The notes under the pieces are model-generated. The model saw only the letters and a program-made list of their open reading frames with translations, ran no database searches and was not told the DNA's origin. Position numbers and translations under genes: made by a program. A stretch of DNA of 64,000 nt, taken from assembly GCF_022343555.1 (NCBI RefSeq), contig NZ_JAKQZH010000001.1:1116001-1180000 (forward strand), written 5' to 3'. This document shows positions 54,312-64,000 of the stretch, piece by piece. This DNA is from Marinobacter sp. C7 (GTDB lineage: Bacteria > Pseudomonadota > Gammaproteobacteria > Pseudomonadales > Oleiphilaceae). Within the stretch, counting starts at the first letter, position 1, and every line of letters begins with the position of its first letter.

Positions 54312-54530
54312 AGAACTTGTTCTTCTGACCCCAACTTGGACAGCAGCTCCCGGGCTAGACTAAAAATGGGGTCAGAAGAAGGCTTTCTTCAGACCCCGAT
54401 TTTGACTTTAACTTCTGGGGGCATATCCGAACTGGGGTCAGAAGAACGAGTTCTTCAGACCCCTTTGGCTGGGGCGAGACTCTGCTGTTGGGCTTGAACC
54501 GGGGTCAGAAGAAAGCGTTCTTCTGACCCC
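54303..54530. repeat. Palindromic repeats (4 copies, 65-67-nt period)
   Basis: Copies at 54303-54332 (GAAGAA, loop CTTG), 54368-54397 (GAAGAA, loop GGCT), 54434-54463 (GAAGAA, loop CGAG) and 54501-54530 (GAAGAA, loop AGCG). The first contains the stop codon of the MFS gene. They fill the gap between convergent genes. Confidence 0.94.
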
Positions 54531-54536
54531 TCCCTT

Positions 54537-54845
54537 TCACGGTTGCCACTGATATCGCCGCATGGACACCCGTCCGTTGACCACGGCTACGCCCTCCGTC
54601 TCCAACCGTTCCACCTGAACCCGGAACATCTCCGAGTCCTTTGGAAAGGCAATCTCGCCGGAACTGCGGATTACCCGGAACCAGGGTACGTCGTGGCCGT
54701 CCGGCAACCGCCCCAGGGCGCGGCCGACGAAGCGGGCCTGGCGGCCGAGGCCGGCCATGTCGGCGACCTGGCCGTAGCTGGCGACGCTGCCCGGAGGGAT
54801 GGCGTGGACGACTTGCCAGATTTTTTGTTCCTTGGTGGGTTCCAT
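54537..54845 (-). CDS. Alkyltransferase-like (ATL) DNA-damage recognition protein
   Basis: 102 residues, matching the DNA-binding domain of O6-alkylguanine-DNA alkyltransferase (IPPGSVASYGQVADMAGL, GRQARFVGRALGRLP). The active-site PCHR is replaced by PWFR in DVPWFRVIRSSG, so the acceptor Cys is a Trp. ATL proteins bind O6-alkylguanine without repairing it and hand it to nucleotide excision repair. Stop lies 6 nt from the last repeat of the cluster before it. Confidence 0.92.
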   Translation of the reverse strand: MEPTKEQKIWQVVHAIPPGSVASYGQVADMAGLGRQARFVGRALGRLPDGHDVPWFRVIRSSGEIAFPKDSEMFRVQVERLETEGVAVVNGRVSMRRYQWQP

Positions 54846-54886
54846 GGTTTGGAGGTTCGGGGTTGGGTGGAGTTGGCGGTGAAGGC

Positions 54887-55043
54887 GGGGTCAGATGAAG
54901 GCCTTCATCTGACCCCGTTTTTGGCTTTGGGGCTTCGGTCCTTACTCAGGGGTCTGAAGAAGGCTTTCTTCAGACCCCGACTTGGACGTCAGCTTCTGGG
55001 CCGGATCCAGATTGGGGTCAGAAGAACACGTTCTTCAGACCCC
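54887..55043. repeat. Palindromic repeats (3 copies)
   Basis: Copies at 54887-54916 (GATGAA, loop GGCC), 54949-54978 (GAAGAA, loop GGCT) and 55014-55043 (GAAGAA, loop CACG), 62 and 65 nt apart. They lie between two minus-strand genes (the SDR end and the ATL start). Confidence 0.93.
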
Positions 55044-55054
55044 TGTGCTGGACC

Positions 55055-55816
55055 TCAGAGCCGCAGGCCGCCGTCGATTTCGATGACGCGGCCGGAGGCG
55101 TAGTCATTTTCGAAGATGAAGGCGACGGTGGAGGCGATCTCCGCCGGTTTGCCCATGCGCTTGAGCGGGATGCCGGCGGTCATTTTTTCAAGGGCTTCGG
55201 GCTTCATGGAGCCGGTCATTTCGGTTTCGATGAAGCCGGGGGCGATGCCCATGCAGCGGATGCCGTAGCGGGCGAGTTCCTTGGCCCACACCGGGACCAG
55301 CGCGGAGACGCCGGCCTTGGCGGCGGAGTAGTTGCTCTGGCCCATGTTGCCGGCGCGGGAGATGGAGGCGATGTTGACGATCACGCCCTGATCGCCGTTC
55401 TCGATCATGCGGGTGGCGGCTTCGCGGCCGCAGAGGAACACGCCGGTAAGGTTGACGTCGATGACGGATTGCCACTGGGACAGTTCCATGCGTTTCTCGA
55501 CCTTGCCGTCTTTGACCTTGATCATCAGGCCGTCGCGCAGGATGCCGGCGTTGTTGACCAGGCCGTTGAGCTGGCCGAAGTCCTCGACGATGGCTTTGAA
55601 GGTGGCCTCCACCTCGTCTTCCTTCGCCACGTTGCAAACGTAGGTTTTGGCCTCGCCGCCGGCCTGGTTGCAGGCCTCGGCTGCTTCGGCCAGTTTCTCC
55701 GGCATCAGATCGATCAGTGCGACTTTGGCGCCTTTGCCCGCCAGGTATTCGGCCATGGCACGGCCCAGGCCCTGGCCACTGCCGGTGATTGCAATCACTG
55801 AATCTTGAAGTTTCAT
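55055..55816 (-). CDS. SDR-family oxidoreductase, FabG-like
   Basis: 253 residues. [19 protein letters not shown] is the nucleotide loop, [16 protein letters not shown] the NNAG motif, and [20 protein letters not shown] holds the Ser, Tyr and Lys. It ends [13 protein letters not shown]. Layout and length match 3-oxoacyl-ACP reductase (FabG), but it stands outside a fatty-acid operon, so acetoacetyl-CoA or other carbonyl reduction is also possible. Confidence 0.88.
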   Translation of the reverse strand: MKLQDSVIAITGSGQGLGRAMAEYLAGKGAKVALIDLMPEKLAEAAEACNQAGGEAKTYVCNVAKEDEVEATFKAIVEDFGQLNGLVNNAGILRDGLMIKVKDGKVEKRMELSQWQSVIDVNLTGVFLCGREAATRMIENGDQGVIVNIASISRAGNMGQSNYSAAKAGVSALVPVWAKELARYGIRCMGIAPGFIETEMTGSMKPEALEKMTAGIPLKRMGKPAEIASTVAFIFENDYASGRVIEIDGGLRL

Positions 55817-55935
55817 GGTTTGCCCTAATTGAGTTATCAGGTGGTTTTACGTTTCTGTGTGCCGCGATGAGTCGTTTTTGTGGTGGGGAGTATAACCGTG
55901 AACATGGGGTGAGATGAACTTGGGGGCCAGCACTT

Positions 55936-56030
55936 GGGGTCTGATGAAAGCTTTCATCTGACCCCTGCTTAGACCGGGACTTCGGGATCAGACCCAACTC
56001 GGGGTCAGAAGAACGAGTTCTTCAGACCCC
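55936..56030. repeat. Palindromic repeats (2 copies plus fragments)
   Basis: Copies at 55936-55965 (GATGAA, loop AGCT) and 56001-56030 (GAAGAA, loop CGAG), 65 nt apart. A left-arm fragment GGGGTGAGATGAA (55905-55917) and GGATCAGACCC (near 55985) are decayed copies. They lie between the divergent SDR and fxsA genes. Confidence 0.92.
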
Positions 56031-56059
56031 TGTGCATATACAAATCAAGAGGAGGCACT

Positions 56060-56599
56060 TTGGCCATCTTTCTTTTCTTATTTATCGTCATGCCGATCGC
56101 CGAGATGGCGGTGTTGATTCAGGTGGGCGGCATGATCGGGGTGCTCAATACCGTCGGGCTGGTGCTGCTGACGGCGGTGATCGGTGCCTGGCTGTTGCGC
56201 CAGCAAGGGCTGGCGACGCTTTTGAAGGCGCGACAGCGGATGAACAGTGGCGAACTGCCAGCCAGGGAGGTGGCGGAAGGGCTGATCCTGGCGGTGGGCG
56301 GTGCGCTATTGCTGACGCCGGGCTTTATCACAGACACCATCGGCTTTCTCTGTCTGCTCCCGGGCAGTCGGCATTTCCTGGCGGCTCAGGCGCTCAAGCG
56401 ACTTGTGATTTCCGGGCAGAGCAGCAGCTTCTATTTCCGGGCGGGCGGCGGCGACCCGTTCGGTCAGGATCCGTTTGGTGGCCGGGACAATCCCTTCGGC
56501 CGGCAGCGTCCGTTCGATCGCGACGGCAACGGTGACATCATTGAAGGTGAGTACCAGGACCAGACCGAGCGGGACCACGATCGCATCGAAAAAAAGTGA
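56060..56599 (+). CDS. fxsA: FxsA-family membrane protein
   Basis: 179 residues, TTG start 8 nt after GGAGG. Hydrophobic helices at residues 2-45 (FLFLFIVMPIAEMAVLIQVG, VLLTAVIGAWLLRQQGLATL), GGALLLTPGFITDTIGFLC mid-protein, and a Gly/Asp/Arg-rich soluble tail. FxsA is an inner-membrane protein linked to exclusion of phage T7 by F plasmid in E. coli; its cell role is unclear. Its position just upstream of groES is conserved in many gammaproteobacteria. Confidence 0.92.
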   Translation: MAIFLFLFIVMPIAEMAVLIQVGGMIGVLNTVGLVLLTAVIGAWLLRQQGLATLLKARQRMNSGELPAREVAEGLILAVGGALLLTPGFITDTIGFLCLLPGSRHFLAAQALKRLVISGQSSSFYFRAGGGDPFGQDPFGGRDNPFGRQRPFDRDGNGDIIEGEYQDQTERDHDRIEKK

Positions 56600-56619
56600 A
56601 AAATTTTTTCATCCGGGGT

Positions 56620-56648
56620 GTTGAAAATACCTACGCCAACCCCATTTA
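56620..56648 (+). promoter_or_regulatory. Heat-shock (sigma-32) promoter of groESL
   Basis: GTTGAAA (56620-56626) and CCCCATTTA (56640-56648) are separated by 13 nt, matching the sigma-32 consensus (CTTGAAA, 13-15 nt, CCCCATNT). The site lies about 150 nt before the groES ATG, leaving a long leader. Confidence 0.85.
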
Positions 56649-56795
56649 GGTCTCACAAGTTCGCTGCGGGCTGATATCGGCTGTAAATCAGCCGGTTATG
56701 CAGCCGGGCAATTTGGCTGGACAGGGCTTGTCTCCGTCCGACCTTATAAACAACTGTCATTGCCACATTAATCTGACTATTGGAGAAACCGAGCA

Positions 56796-57083
56796 ATGAA
56801 AATTCGTCCGCTACACGATCGTGTTGTCGTGCGCCGTAAGGAAGAAGAAGAGAAAACTGCGGGTGGCATCGTGCTGCCGGGTAACGCCAAAGAGAAGCCT
56901 TCCCAGGGTGAAGTGATTGCCGTCGGTAACGGCCGCATCCTGGACAACGGCGAAACCCGCGCCCTGGCGGTCAAGGTGGGTGACACCGTGGTTTTCGGCC
57001 AGTACGCCGGTAACACCGTCAAGGTTGACGGTGAAGAGCTGCTCATCATGAGCGAGAACGACATCTACGGCGTGCTTGAGTGA
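56796..57083 (+). CDS. groES: Co-chaperonin GroES
   Basis: 95 residues. [18 protein letters not shown] at the start, the mobile-loop region [20 protein letters not shown] and [19 protein letters not shown] at the end. It caps the GroEL cavity. SD GGAG 11 nt before ATG; groEL follows after 75 nt. Codon use is highly biased, as expected for an abundant protein. Confidence 0.98.
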   Translation: MKIRPLHDRVVVRRKEEEEKTAGGIVLPGNAKEKPSQGEVIAVGNGRILDNGETRALAVKVGDTVVFGQYAGNTVKVDGEELLIMSENDIYGVLE

Positions 57084-57140
57084 TCGCTGAGGCGACAGGC
57101 ACGAACGCTCATTAATCCGATTGGTTCAATTTCGGTTTAA

Positions 57141-58811
<1,671 letters not shown>

Positions 58812-58867
58812 TGCCGGCCTGATCCCGACCGGGTCCCGAATTCCGGGATCTGGCCCGATCTACCCTG

Positions 58868-58905
58868 AAAAACCCCGTACCGGGTCACACTGGTGCGGGG
58901 TTTTT
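58868..58905 (+). terminator. Intrinsic terminator after groEL
   Basis: Arms AAAAACCCCGTACC and GGTGCGGGGTTTTT form a 14-bp stem (one G-U pair) with a 10-nt loop and a T-rich tail, 57 nt after the groEL stop. Confidence 0.93.
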
Positions 58906-58978
58906 TCGTTTTTTGTCATGAACTTGCCCAAGGCCTTTGCTAGACTCGGATTCCAGACTTCCTTGTGTGTACCGATGA

Positions 58979-59770
58979 ATGAGTGACGCCGAAACCAAAT
59001 CCTTTTTCCGCCCGGGCAAGCTGCTGTTGCTGTTCCTGCTCGGCGCGCTGGTCTATGTGGTGGCACTCGTGGTGCTGGTGCCGGCCGGCTGGGTGTGGCA
59101 GCAGGCATCCGGCCGGGTGCAGTTGCCGCCCCAGGTTCAGGTACAGCAAGTATCGGGCAAGCTCTGGGACGGTGCCGCCGGGGTTGTCATTGCCGGTTAT
59201 CCGGTGCGGGTTGACTGGGCTTTGGGCTGGCCCTCCATTGGGGGCATGACGCTGCCGGTGAACGTGAGGCTGGATACGTCCCGGTCTTCACTGGATGGTG
59301 CTCTGACCCTGGGCTGGCCACTGAGTGCCGAACTGGATGCCTCGGGCCATGTCGGTGTGGCCGAGTTCCGGGATCTGATCCGCAAGAGCGGTGGTGCCAT
59401 GATCGAGGGTGATGTCACCATCGAGCGGTTGCAGTTGGCCTGGGAGGACAATCGCGTTACCCGGGCCGACGGCCTGGCTCGCTGGCCGGGCGGCCGGGTG
59501 ACCTGGCCCATGGGGGCGCAGACCGGATCGGCGGATTTCCCGCCCATGCAGGCCAACCTGGATACGGTCCAGGGAGGTGTGGAACTGAAGATTGCCGAGC
59601 AGGGGGGCGATGGGCCCGCGGCCCAGGCCAATCTGCTGTGGAACGGAATGATGGAAATCCGGGTCTACAAGCGTATGGTGGATCTGGCCGGCCAGCCCTG
59701 GTCGGATTCGGCGAGTCCGGACGATGTGGTGTTCCGGGTCCGGCAACCGTTGATTCCCGGAGGCCTGTAA
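58979..59770 (+). CDS. gspN: Type II secretion system protein N
   Basis: 263 residues. A cytosolic start, one membrane helix (LLLLFLLGALVYVVALVVLV) and a periplasmic part with VSGKLWDGAAGVVIAGYPV and VDWALGWPSI, typical of GspN. GspN is an accessory inner-membrane protein of the type II secretion system. gspC starts 1 nt after its stop. Confidence 0.87.
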   Translation: MSDAETKSFFRPGKLLLLFLLGALVYVVALVVLVPAGWVWQQASGRVQLPPQVQVQQVSGKLWDGAAGVVIAGYPVRVDWALGWPSIGGMTLPVNVRLDTSRSSLDGALTLGWPLSAELDASGHVGVAEFRDLIRKSGGAMIEGDVTIERLQLAWEDNRVTRADGLARWPGGRVTWPMGAQTGSADFPPMQANLDTVQGGVELKIAEQGGDGPAAQANLLWNGMMEIRVYKRMVDLAGQPWSDSASPDDVVFRVRQPLIPGGL

Positions 59771-59771
59771 C

Positions 59772-60623
59772 ATGATGGTATTTCCCCGCCAGGCCCAGGC
59801 CCGTGTCTCCCGGATTCTTGCCAACCTGCTGCTGCTTGGCCTGACGCTTTACCTCGCTCTTGTCCTCGCCCGGGTGACCTGGCTGGTGGCCTGGGATGAT
59901 CGCCCGGTGCCTGTGGGACCCTCGCAGGAGACCCTGGGAAAGGCTGCTTCGGGTGGTCAGGATTTTCCCATCGCCGGTTATGATTTCTTCGGGCGCCCCA
60001 GTGTCCGGGAGGGCGTGGCAGAGTCCGTCAAACGTTCGGCGCCGGAAACCGGTTTGCGCCTCCGTCTCGAAGGTGTGCTGGTTGGCGAACGCCCCGAGGA
60101 CTCCGGTGCTATAGTTGCAGGAAGTAACGGCGAAACCGCGTACTATCGGGTAGGGGATATGCTGCCGGGCAATGCCGAGCTGGCGGAGGTGGAACCGGAC
60201 CGGATCCTGTTGCGTCGTGGAGGGCGCTACGAATCGCTGACCTATGAGGAATCCGTCGATTCCGGCATGGTTGCAGAAGTGGAGGATGAGCCGGCAGAAT
60301 CGTCACCGGATGCCTTCCTGGCCAGTGCCCGGGAACAACTGGACAGCCAGGGTGCGGCGGCGCTGGCGCAATATGGCCTGAGCCCGGTGGACGACAGCGG
60401 CATGTCCGGTTATGTGTACGACGGCTCCAATGCCATGCTCAATGCCGTGAATCTGCAGGCCGGCGATGTGATCACCGCCATCAACGGCCAGCGGCTGGGT
60501 GATCTGGAACAGGACAAATCCCTGCTGGAAAGCTGGCGTGGCCAGTCCCAGCTGGAAATCGAAATCGAGCGTGACGGAAGCATCCTCACCGTAAGTTATG
60601 CCATACCCGAGCAGTGGCGCTGA
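59772..60623 (+). CDS. gspC: Type II secretion system protein C
   Basis: 283 residues. A membrane helix (ILANLLLLGLTLYLALVLAR) is followed by the homology region (LRLEGVLVGERPEDSGAIVA, YYRVGDMLPGNAELAEVEPD) that contacts the secretin. A C-terminal PDZ domain holds NLQAGDVITAINGQRLGDLE. It links the inner-membrane platform to GspD. SD GGAGG overlaps the gspN end. Confidence 0.92.
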   Translation: MMVFPRQAQARVSRILANLLLLGLTLYLALVLARVTWLVAWDDRPVPVGPSQETLGKAASGGQDFPIAGYDFFGRPSVREGVAESVKRSAPETGLRLRLEGVLVGERPEDSGAIVAGSNGETAYYRVGDMLPGNAELAEVEPDRILLRRGGRYESLTYEESVDSGMVAEVEDEPAESSPDAFLASAREQLDSQGAAALAQYGLSPVDDSGMSGYVYDGSNAMLNAVNLQAGDVITAINGQRLGDLEQDKSLLESWRGQSQLEIEIERDGSILTVSYAIPEQWR

Positions 60624-60655
60624 CCGGGAACAACGATACAGGACGAAATCGCCAG

Positions 60656-62611
60656 ATGTATAACCACAAGACGAATCTTCTAAGGGCCATTGCGCTGCTG
60701 ATCCTTCTCCCGATGATGTCCCTGGCATACGGACAGGAGGAGACCTGGAGGCTGAACCTCAAGGATGCGGACATCCGTGCCTTCGTGACCCAGGTGGCGG
60801 ACATCACCGGCTACAGTTTTGTGGTGGATCCCCGGGTCAAGGGCAAGGTGACGGTGCTTTCCAGCGCCCCCATGAACAAGGACGAAATCTACGATCTGTT
60901 CCTGGCGGTACTGAATGTGCACGGCTTTACCGCCATTCCCGGGGAAGAGGTGATCAAGATCGTGCAGCAGGTGGATGCCAAACAGTCCGCCGAGATACTG
61001 GAACGATTTCCCGAAACGCCCTCCGAGCAATTGATCACCCGGGTCATCCAGATTGATAACGCCAACGCCCTGGAACTGGTGCCCATCCTGCGCCCGCTGG
61101 TGGCCAAGTATGGCCACCTGGCCGGGGTGGCGGCCGCCAATGCCCTGATCGTCAGTGATCACCGCTCCAACATCGAGCGGATCGAACAGATCGTCCGGGA
61201 GCTGGACAGCCCCTCCAAGTACGAGGTGGAAGTGATTCAGCTGCGCGAAGCCTGGGTCGGTGACATGGTCACCCTGCTGCAGGAACTCGCGCCGGATGAG
61301 CTGGGCAAGGCCGGTGGCGAGAATGCCGCCCGCAAATACAGCGTGACTGCCGATGAGCGCAGCAACCGGCTTATCCTCCGTGGCGACGAGACCTTCCGGG
61401 ACAAAATGCGCGAGTTGATCCGGAAACTGGACCAGCCGTCTGCCACTGGTGGCACCACCAAGGTGATTCGCCTCAAGCACGCCGACGCCAAGAACCTGAC
61501 CGAGATCCTGAAAGGGGTGATGGGGGAAGTGGTCAAGGAAGGCAGCACCGGCTCTGGCGGCAACGGGGCTTCCGGCAAACCCGACAACAACTTTTCGGTG
61601 TTCGCGGACGAGGGGCTGAACGCCCTGGTGGTTCGCGGTGCCCCCTCCCTGATGCAGGAAGCCGAGCAGATTGTCGCGCAGCTGGATCTTCGCCGGGCAC
61701 AGGTAATGATCGAGGCCGCTATCGTGGAAATCAGCGACGAGTTGGGGCAGGATCTGGGCGTGCAGTTTGCGGCGGGCGATGAGTCTGGTGAATCCACGCC
61801 GGTGGTTGGCACCAACTTCGGCAATGTCGGCCGCAGCCTCGGCGACGTGCTCAGCGCTATCCTGACCGAATCGGTAATCACACCGGCGACGGGCGGCATC
61901 ACCCTCGGTGCCGGCGAGCGGGATGAGAACGGCCTGAGCTGGGGCATCCTGCTCCAGGCGTTGTCCACTTCCAGCGCAGCCAACCTGCTGTCCACGCCCA
62001 GCATCATTACCCTGGACAACCAGGAGTCCGAAATTACCGTCGGCCAGAACGTGCCCTTCAGAACCGGGCAGACCGCGGTTACCGGCGACGGCCTGAGCAA
62101 CCCGTTCACCACCATCGAGCGCCGGGACGTGGGCCTGACCCTCAAGGTTACGCCAACGATCAGCGCTGATGGCCTGGTGCGCCTGGTGGTGGAGCAGACC
62201 ACCGAAAGCGTGGCCGACAGCATCGAGAACGCCTCCGACATCGTTACCAACAAGCGGGAGATCAAGACCACCGTGCTGGCGGACGACGGCGAGACCATCG
62301 TCCTCGGCGGCCTGACCCGGGACGATCTTCAGGTGACCAAGAGCAAGGTCCCCCTGCTGGGTGATATCCCGGTCCTCGGCCGCCTGTTCTCCTCCGAGTC
62401 CCAGAGCCGGATCAAGCGTAACCTGCTGGTGTTCTTGCGCCCGAAAATCATGCTGGGCAAGGCCGACGCCGTCGCGGTGACTGACGATAAGTACAAGGCG
62501 CTGTGGGAAGTGAACCTGAACGTGCGCGAGAAGCTGGGCCTGCCCAACGAGGAAGAGCGGCCGGCGATCGATGATTTGTTTGACGGTAACAATGAGGCGC
62601 GGGCGCAGTAG
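60656..62611 (+). CDS. gspD: Type II secretion system secretin D
   Basis: 651 residues from ATG 60656 with a signal peptide (LLRAIALLILLPMMSLAYGQ). The N0 domain begins WRLNLKDADIRAFVTQVADI, N1-N3 repeats follow, and the secretin core has VPFRTGQTAVTGDG and the late LLGDIPVLGRLFSSES motif. It forms the outer-membrane channel. I chose the ATG with AGGA upstream rather than an earlier in-frame TTG. The usual gspE/F genes do not follow: repeats and a minus-strand gene do. Confidence 0.95.
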   Translation: MYNHKTNLLRAIALLILLPMMSLAYGQEETWRLNLKDADIRAFVTQVADITGYSFVVDPRVKGKVTVLSSAPMNKDEIYDLFLAVLNVHGFTAIPGEEVIKIVQQVDAKQSAEILERFPETPSEQLITRVIQIDNANALELVPILRPLVAKYGHLAGVAAANALIVSDHRSNIERIEQIVRELDSPSKYEVEVIQLREAWVGDMVTLLQELAPDELGKAGGENAARKYSVTADERSNRLILRGDETFRDKMRELIRKLDQPSATGGTTKVIRLKHADAKNLTEILKGVMGEVVKEGSTGSGGNGASGKPDNNFSVFADEGLNALVVRGAPSLMQEAEQIVAQLDLRRAQVMIEAAIVEISDELGQDLGVQFAAGDESGESTPVVGTNFGNVGRSLGDVLSAILTESVITPATGGITLGAGERDENGLSWGILLQALSTSSAANLLSTPSIITLDNQESEITVGQNVPFRTGQTAVTGDGLSNPFTTIERRDVGLTLKVTPTISADGLVRLVVEQTTESVADSIENASDIVTNKREIKTTVLADDGETIVLGGLTRDDLQVTKSKVPLLGDIPVLGRLFSSESQSRIKRNLLVFLRPKIMLGKADAVAVTDDKYKALWEVNLNVREKLGLPNEEERPAIDDLFDGNNEARAQ

Positions 62612-62622
62612 CGTTTGAACGT

Positions 62623-62852
62623 GGGGTCAGAAGAAAACCTTCTTCTGACCCCGGCTTAGACCCTGTACCTCGGGCTTCCGTCTGAAAACGGGGTCAGATG
62701 AACGCTTTCATCTGACCCCACCTTAGAAATCCGGCTCCGGGGCTGATCTGAAATCGGGGTCTGATGAAAGCGTTCATCAGACCCCAACCTGGGCCTCCGG
62801 CTCCGCGGTTTGCCTTGAAAACGGGTTCAGAAGAAGGCTTTCTTCTGACCCC
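62623..62852. repeat. Palindromic repeats (4 copies, 66-67-nt period)
   Basis: Copies at 62623-62652 (GAAGAA, loop AACC), 62690-62719 (GATGAA, loop CGCT), 62756-62785 (GATGAA, loop AGCG) and 62823-62852 (GAAGAA, loop GGCT, left arm GGGTTC). The three spacers share a mid CTCCGG-like block and end CTGAAAAC, CTGAAATC and TTGAAAAC. They fill the gap between the convergent gspD and peptidase genes. Confidence 0.94.
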
Positions 62853-62886
62853 ACCTTCACCTTGACTCCCCCTCCAAGCCGCTCAC

Positions 62887-64000
62887 CTATAGCGGCGGCA
62901 TCGGGCAATCCATCTGGTCCGCTATCAGCCGCATCAGCTCATACTCCCGCACTTCCACCTTGCCGTCATGGCTCACGCAGTGGGCGCAGGCGTCGATGAT
63001 GGCCGGCTTGAGGAGGGGCGACAGGCTGTTGAGTGCTTTCAGGGCCTCCTGTAACTGCCGCATGGTGACCTTCTCCAGCGGTGGCAGGTCTCCCTTGCGG
63101 GCATCGACAAAGCCGGCCATGGCCTCCTGATAGAGCTTCTGGGCCTCGGTGTTGTCGGCGGTGCCGGCCCGGGCCATCAGGCTCAGCAGTCTCTGGATGG
63201 CCGGCACCAGTGGTTTGTAGCTCTTGTGGCGAACGGGGACCGGCCGACCGGCGTGAGCGCCCAGGTGACGGGACAGGAAGCTGGTCAGCGTCAGTTCGAA
63301 CAGGCTGATCTTCTCGTCCGCGGCTGCCAGTTTCCGCACGTTGTTGATCAGTCCCTCCCGTTCTTCCGGGTCGAGCTTGCGCAGTGCCGGCATGGCCAGT
63401 TCCAGGGCGGGGAAGCGAACGCCCTCACCGATGCGTTTCAGGGCCGGCAGGATCTTGGCCATGATCTCCGGCTGGCAACCAAGCACGGGGTGTTCCGGAA
63501 GCAGGGCCAGGTGTTCCTTCTGTTGTTCCCGCGAGAGTTCACACACCAGCATGGCATAGCACAGTTGAATGGCGCCGGCCCGGGTGTAGAGCAGGGTGCG
63601 GAAGGTGGCCGGCAGCTGCTCCAGGAAACCGATGGCGAAGTCTTCACCCCGTTCGGTGACGGTGCCCACCTGGCTGGACAGGTCTTTTGCCGGCATGGGA
63701 GCGGCACGGGCAATGGGCGAGGTGCGACCGGAGCGCACCGGTTGGTAGATCTCCCGGGCGACATCGGCAATGCCCGCGGCACCGGCTGGCGCTTGCGCCC
63801 CGGCGCGAAGGTCGGCGCTGGGGCGGGTATCCCGCAGTCTGCTGCGCAGGCGGGCGAGCAGGCCAGGCTGGATGGTGTTGATGCGCACCTCAATGGGCGG
63901 GTGCGACGCCAGCAGCGAAGTAAATTTCATGCGCGCGGCTTCGCCAAAGCACATGTGGTTCATGTCGCTCGCGTGGCTGGTGGTGTCCAGGTAACCGCCC
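62887..64000 (-). CDS. C-terminal part of an M48-type metallopeptidase (5' end beyond the window)
   Basis: The minus-strand frame is open from base 64000 to the stop at 62887 (371 codons visible), so the start lies outside. SDMNHMCFGEAARMKFTSLL followed by ASHPPIEVRI is the C-terminal end of an M48 (HtpX-like) catalytic domain; the HExxH zinc motif must lie off-window. The remaining about 330 residues are a helical domain, ending with an acidic TerB-like stretch (ACAHCVSHDGKVEVREYELM). It is probably an inner-membrane protease; the substrate is unknown. Confidence 0.72.
   Translation of the reverse strand, partial: GGYLDTTSHASDMNHMCFGEAARMKFTSLLASHPPIEVRINTIQPGLLARLRSRLRDTRPSADLRAGAQAPAGAAGIADVAREIYQPVRSGRTSPIARAAPMPAKDLSSQVGTVTERGEDFAIGFLEQLPATFRTLLYTRAGAIQLCYAMLVCELSREQQKEHLALLPEHPVLGCQPEIMAKILPALKRIGEGVRFPALELAMPALRKLDPEEREGLINNVRKLAAADEKISLFELTLTSFLSRHLGAHAGRPVPVRHKSYKPLVPAIQRLLSLMARAGTADNTEAQKLYQEAMAGFVDARKGDLPPLEKVTMRQLQEALKALNSLSPLLKPAIIDACAHCVSHDGKVEVREYELMRLIADQMDCPMPPL

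Noticed and set aside
62623..62852. CRISPR array (30-nt palindromic repeats, about 35-nt spacers)
   Set aside because: Spacers share sequence with one another, repeats vary at set positions and in the loop, copies are scattered over 20 junctions, and no cas gene is present.

Overview
The window looks like the chromosome of a marine gammaproteobacterium close to Marinobacter. This is inferred from the gene content: an MvaT-type silencer, gspN-gspC-gspD, groESL behind a heat-shock promoter, and Pseudomonas-like O-antigen genes. No rRNA or tRNA gene was seen. Most genes lie on the + strand.

Layout. 1-11.8 kb: a surface-polysaccharide cluster. It has four glycosyltransferases, an asparagine-synthase-like protein and an EpsG-type polymerase, followed by a Pgl/Wbp-type set (phosphoglycosyl transferase, acetyltransferase, aminotransferase, 4,6-dehydratase) that would make and load a bacillosamine-type first sugar. 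The first 7 kb is visibly AT-richer than the rest. 12.1-14.2 kb: a WbpL-like transferase and a DHH phosphoesterase. 14.4-31.6 kb: a probable sulfated-glycan cassette. Sulfate activation genes cysD and cysN sit on one side and cysC plus an SLC13 permease on the other. Between them are an epimerase, a methyltransferase, three glycosyltransferases, two sulfotransferase-like proteins and an unrecognised membrane protein. 31.7-34.7 kb: a beta-CASP metallo-beta-lactamase protein and manC. 34.9-42.1 kb: a complete CMP-pseudaminic acid operon with a PseF-aldo/keto reductase fusion and an extra SDR. 42.3-44.1 kb: tviB and an mvaT-like gene. 44.2-56.6 kb: a broken RAYT transposase, an exported protein, sbcB, argG, an AraC regulator, a response regulator, yajQ, an MFS transporter, an alkyltransferase-like protein, a FabG-like SDR and fxsA. 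56.6-64 kb: groES-groEL, gspN-gspC-gspD and the end of a peptidase gene.

The most striking structure is an interspersed palindromic repeat. I count 48 copies: 46 of 30-31 nt in gene junctions and two longer 40-nt versions read in frame inside one coding sequence. Each has two 13-nt arms (GGGGTCWGAWGAA and TTCWTCWGACCCC) around a variable 4-nt loop. Copies often sit in series about 65 nt apart with semi-conserved spacers, so the clusters resemble CRISPR arrays but are not. A REP-associated tyrosine transposase (RAYT) lies among them, interrupted by an amber codon. Repeats are absent from the first 11.8 kb (apart from one degenerate relative), from the sulfation cassette downstream of cysN, from the pseudaminic acid operon and from groESL-gsp. 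They provide the stop codons of two genes.
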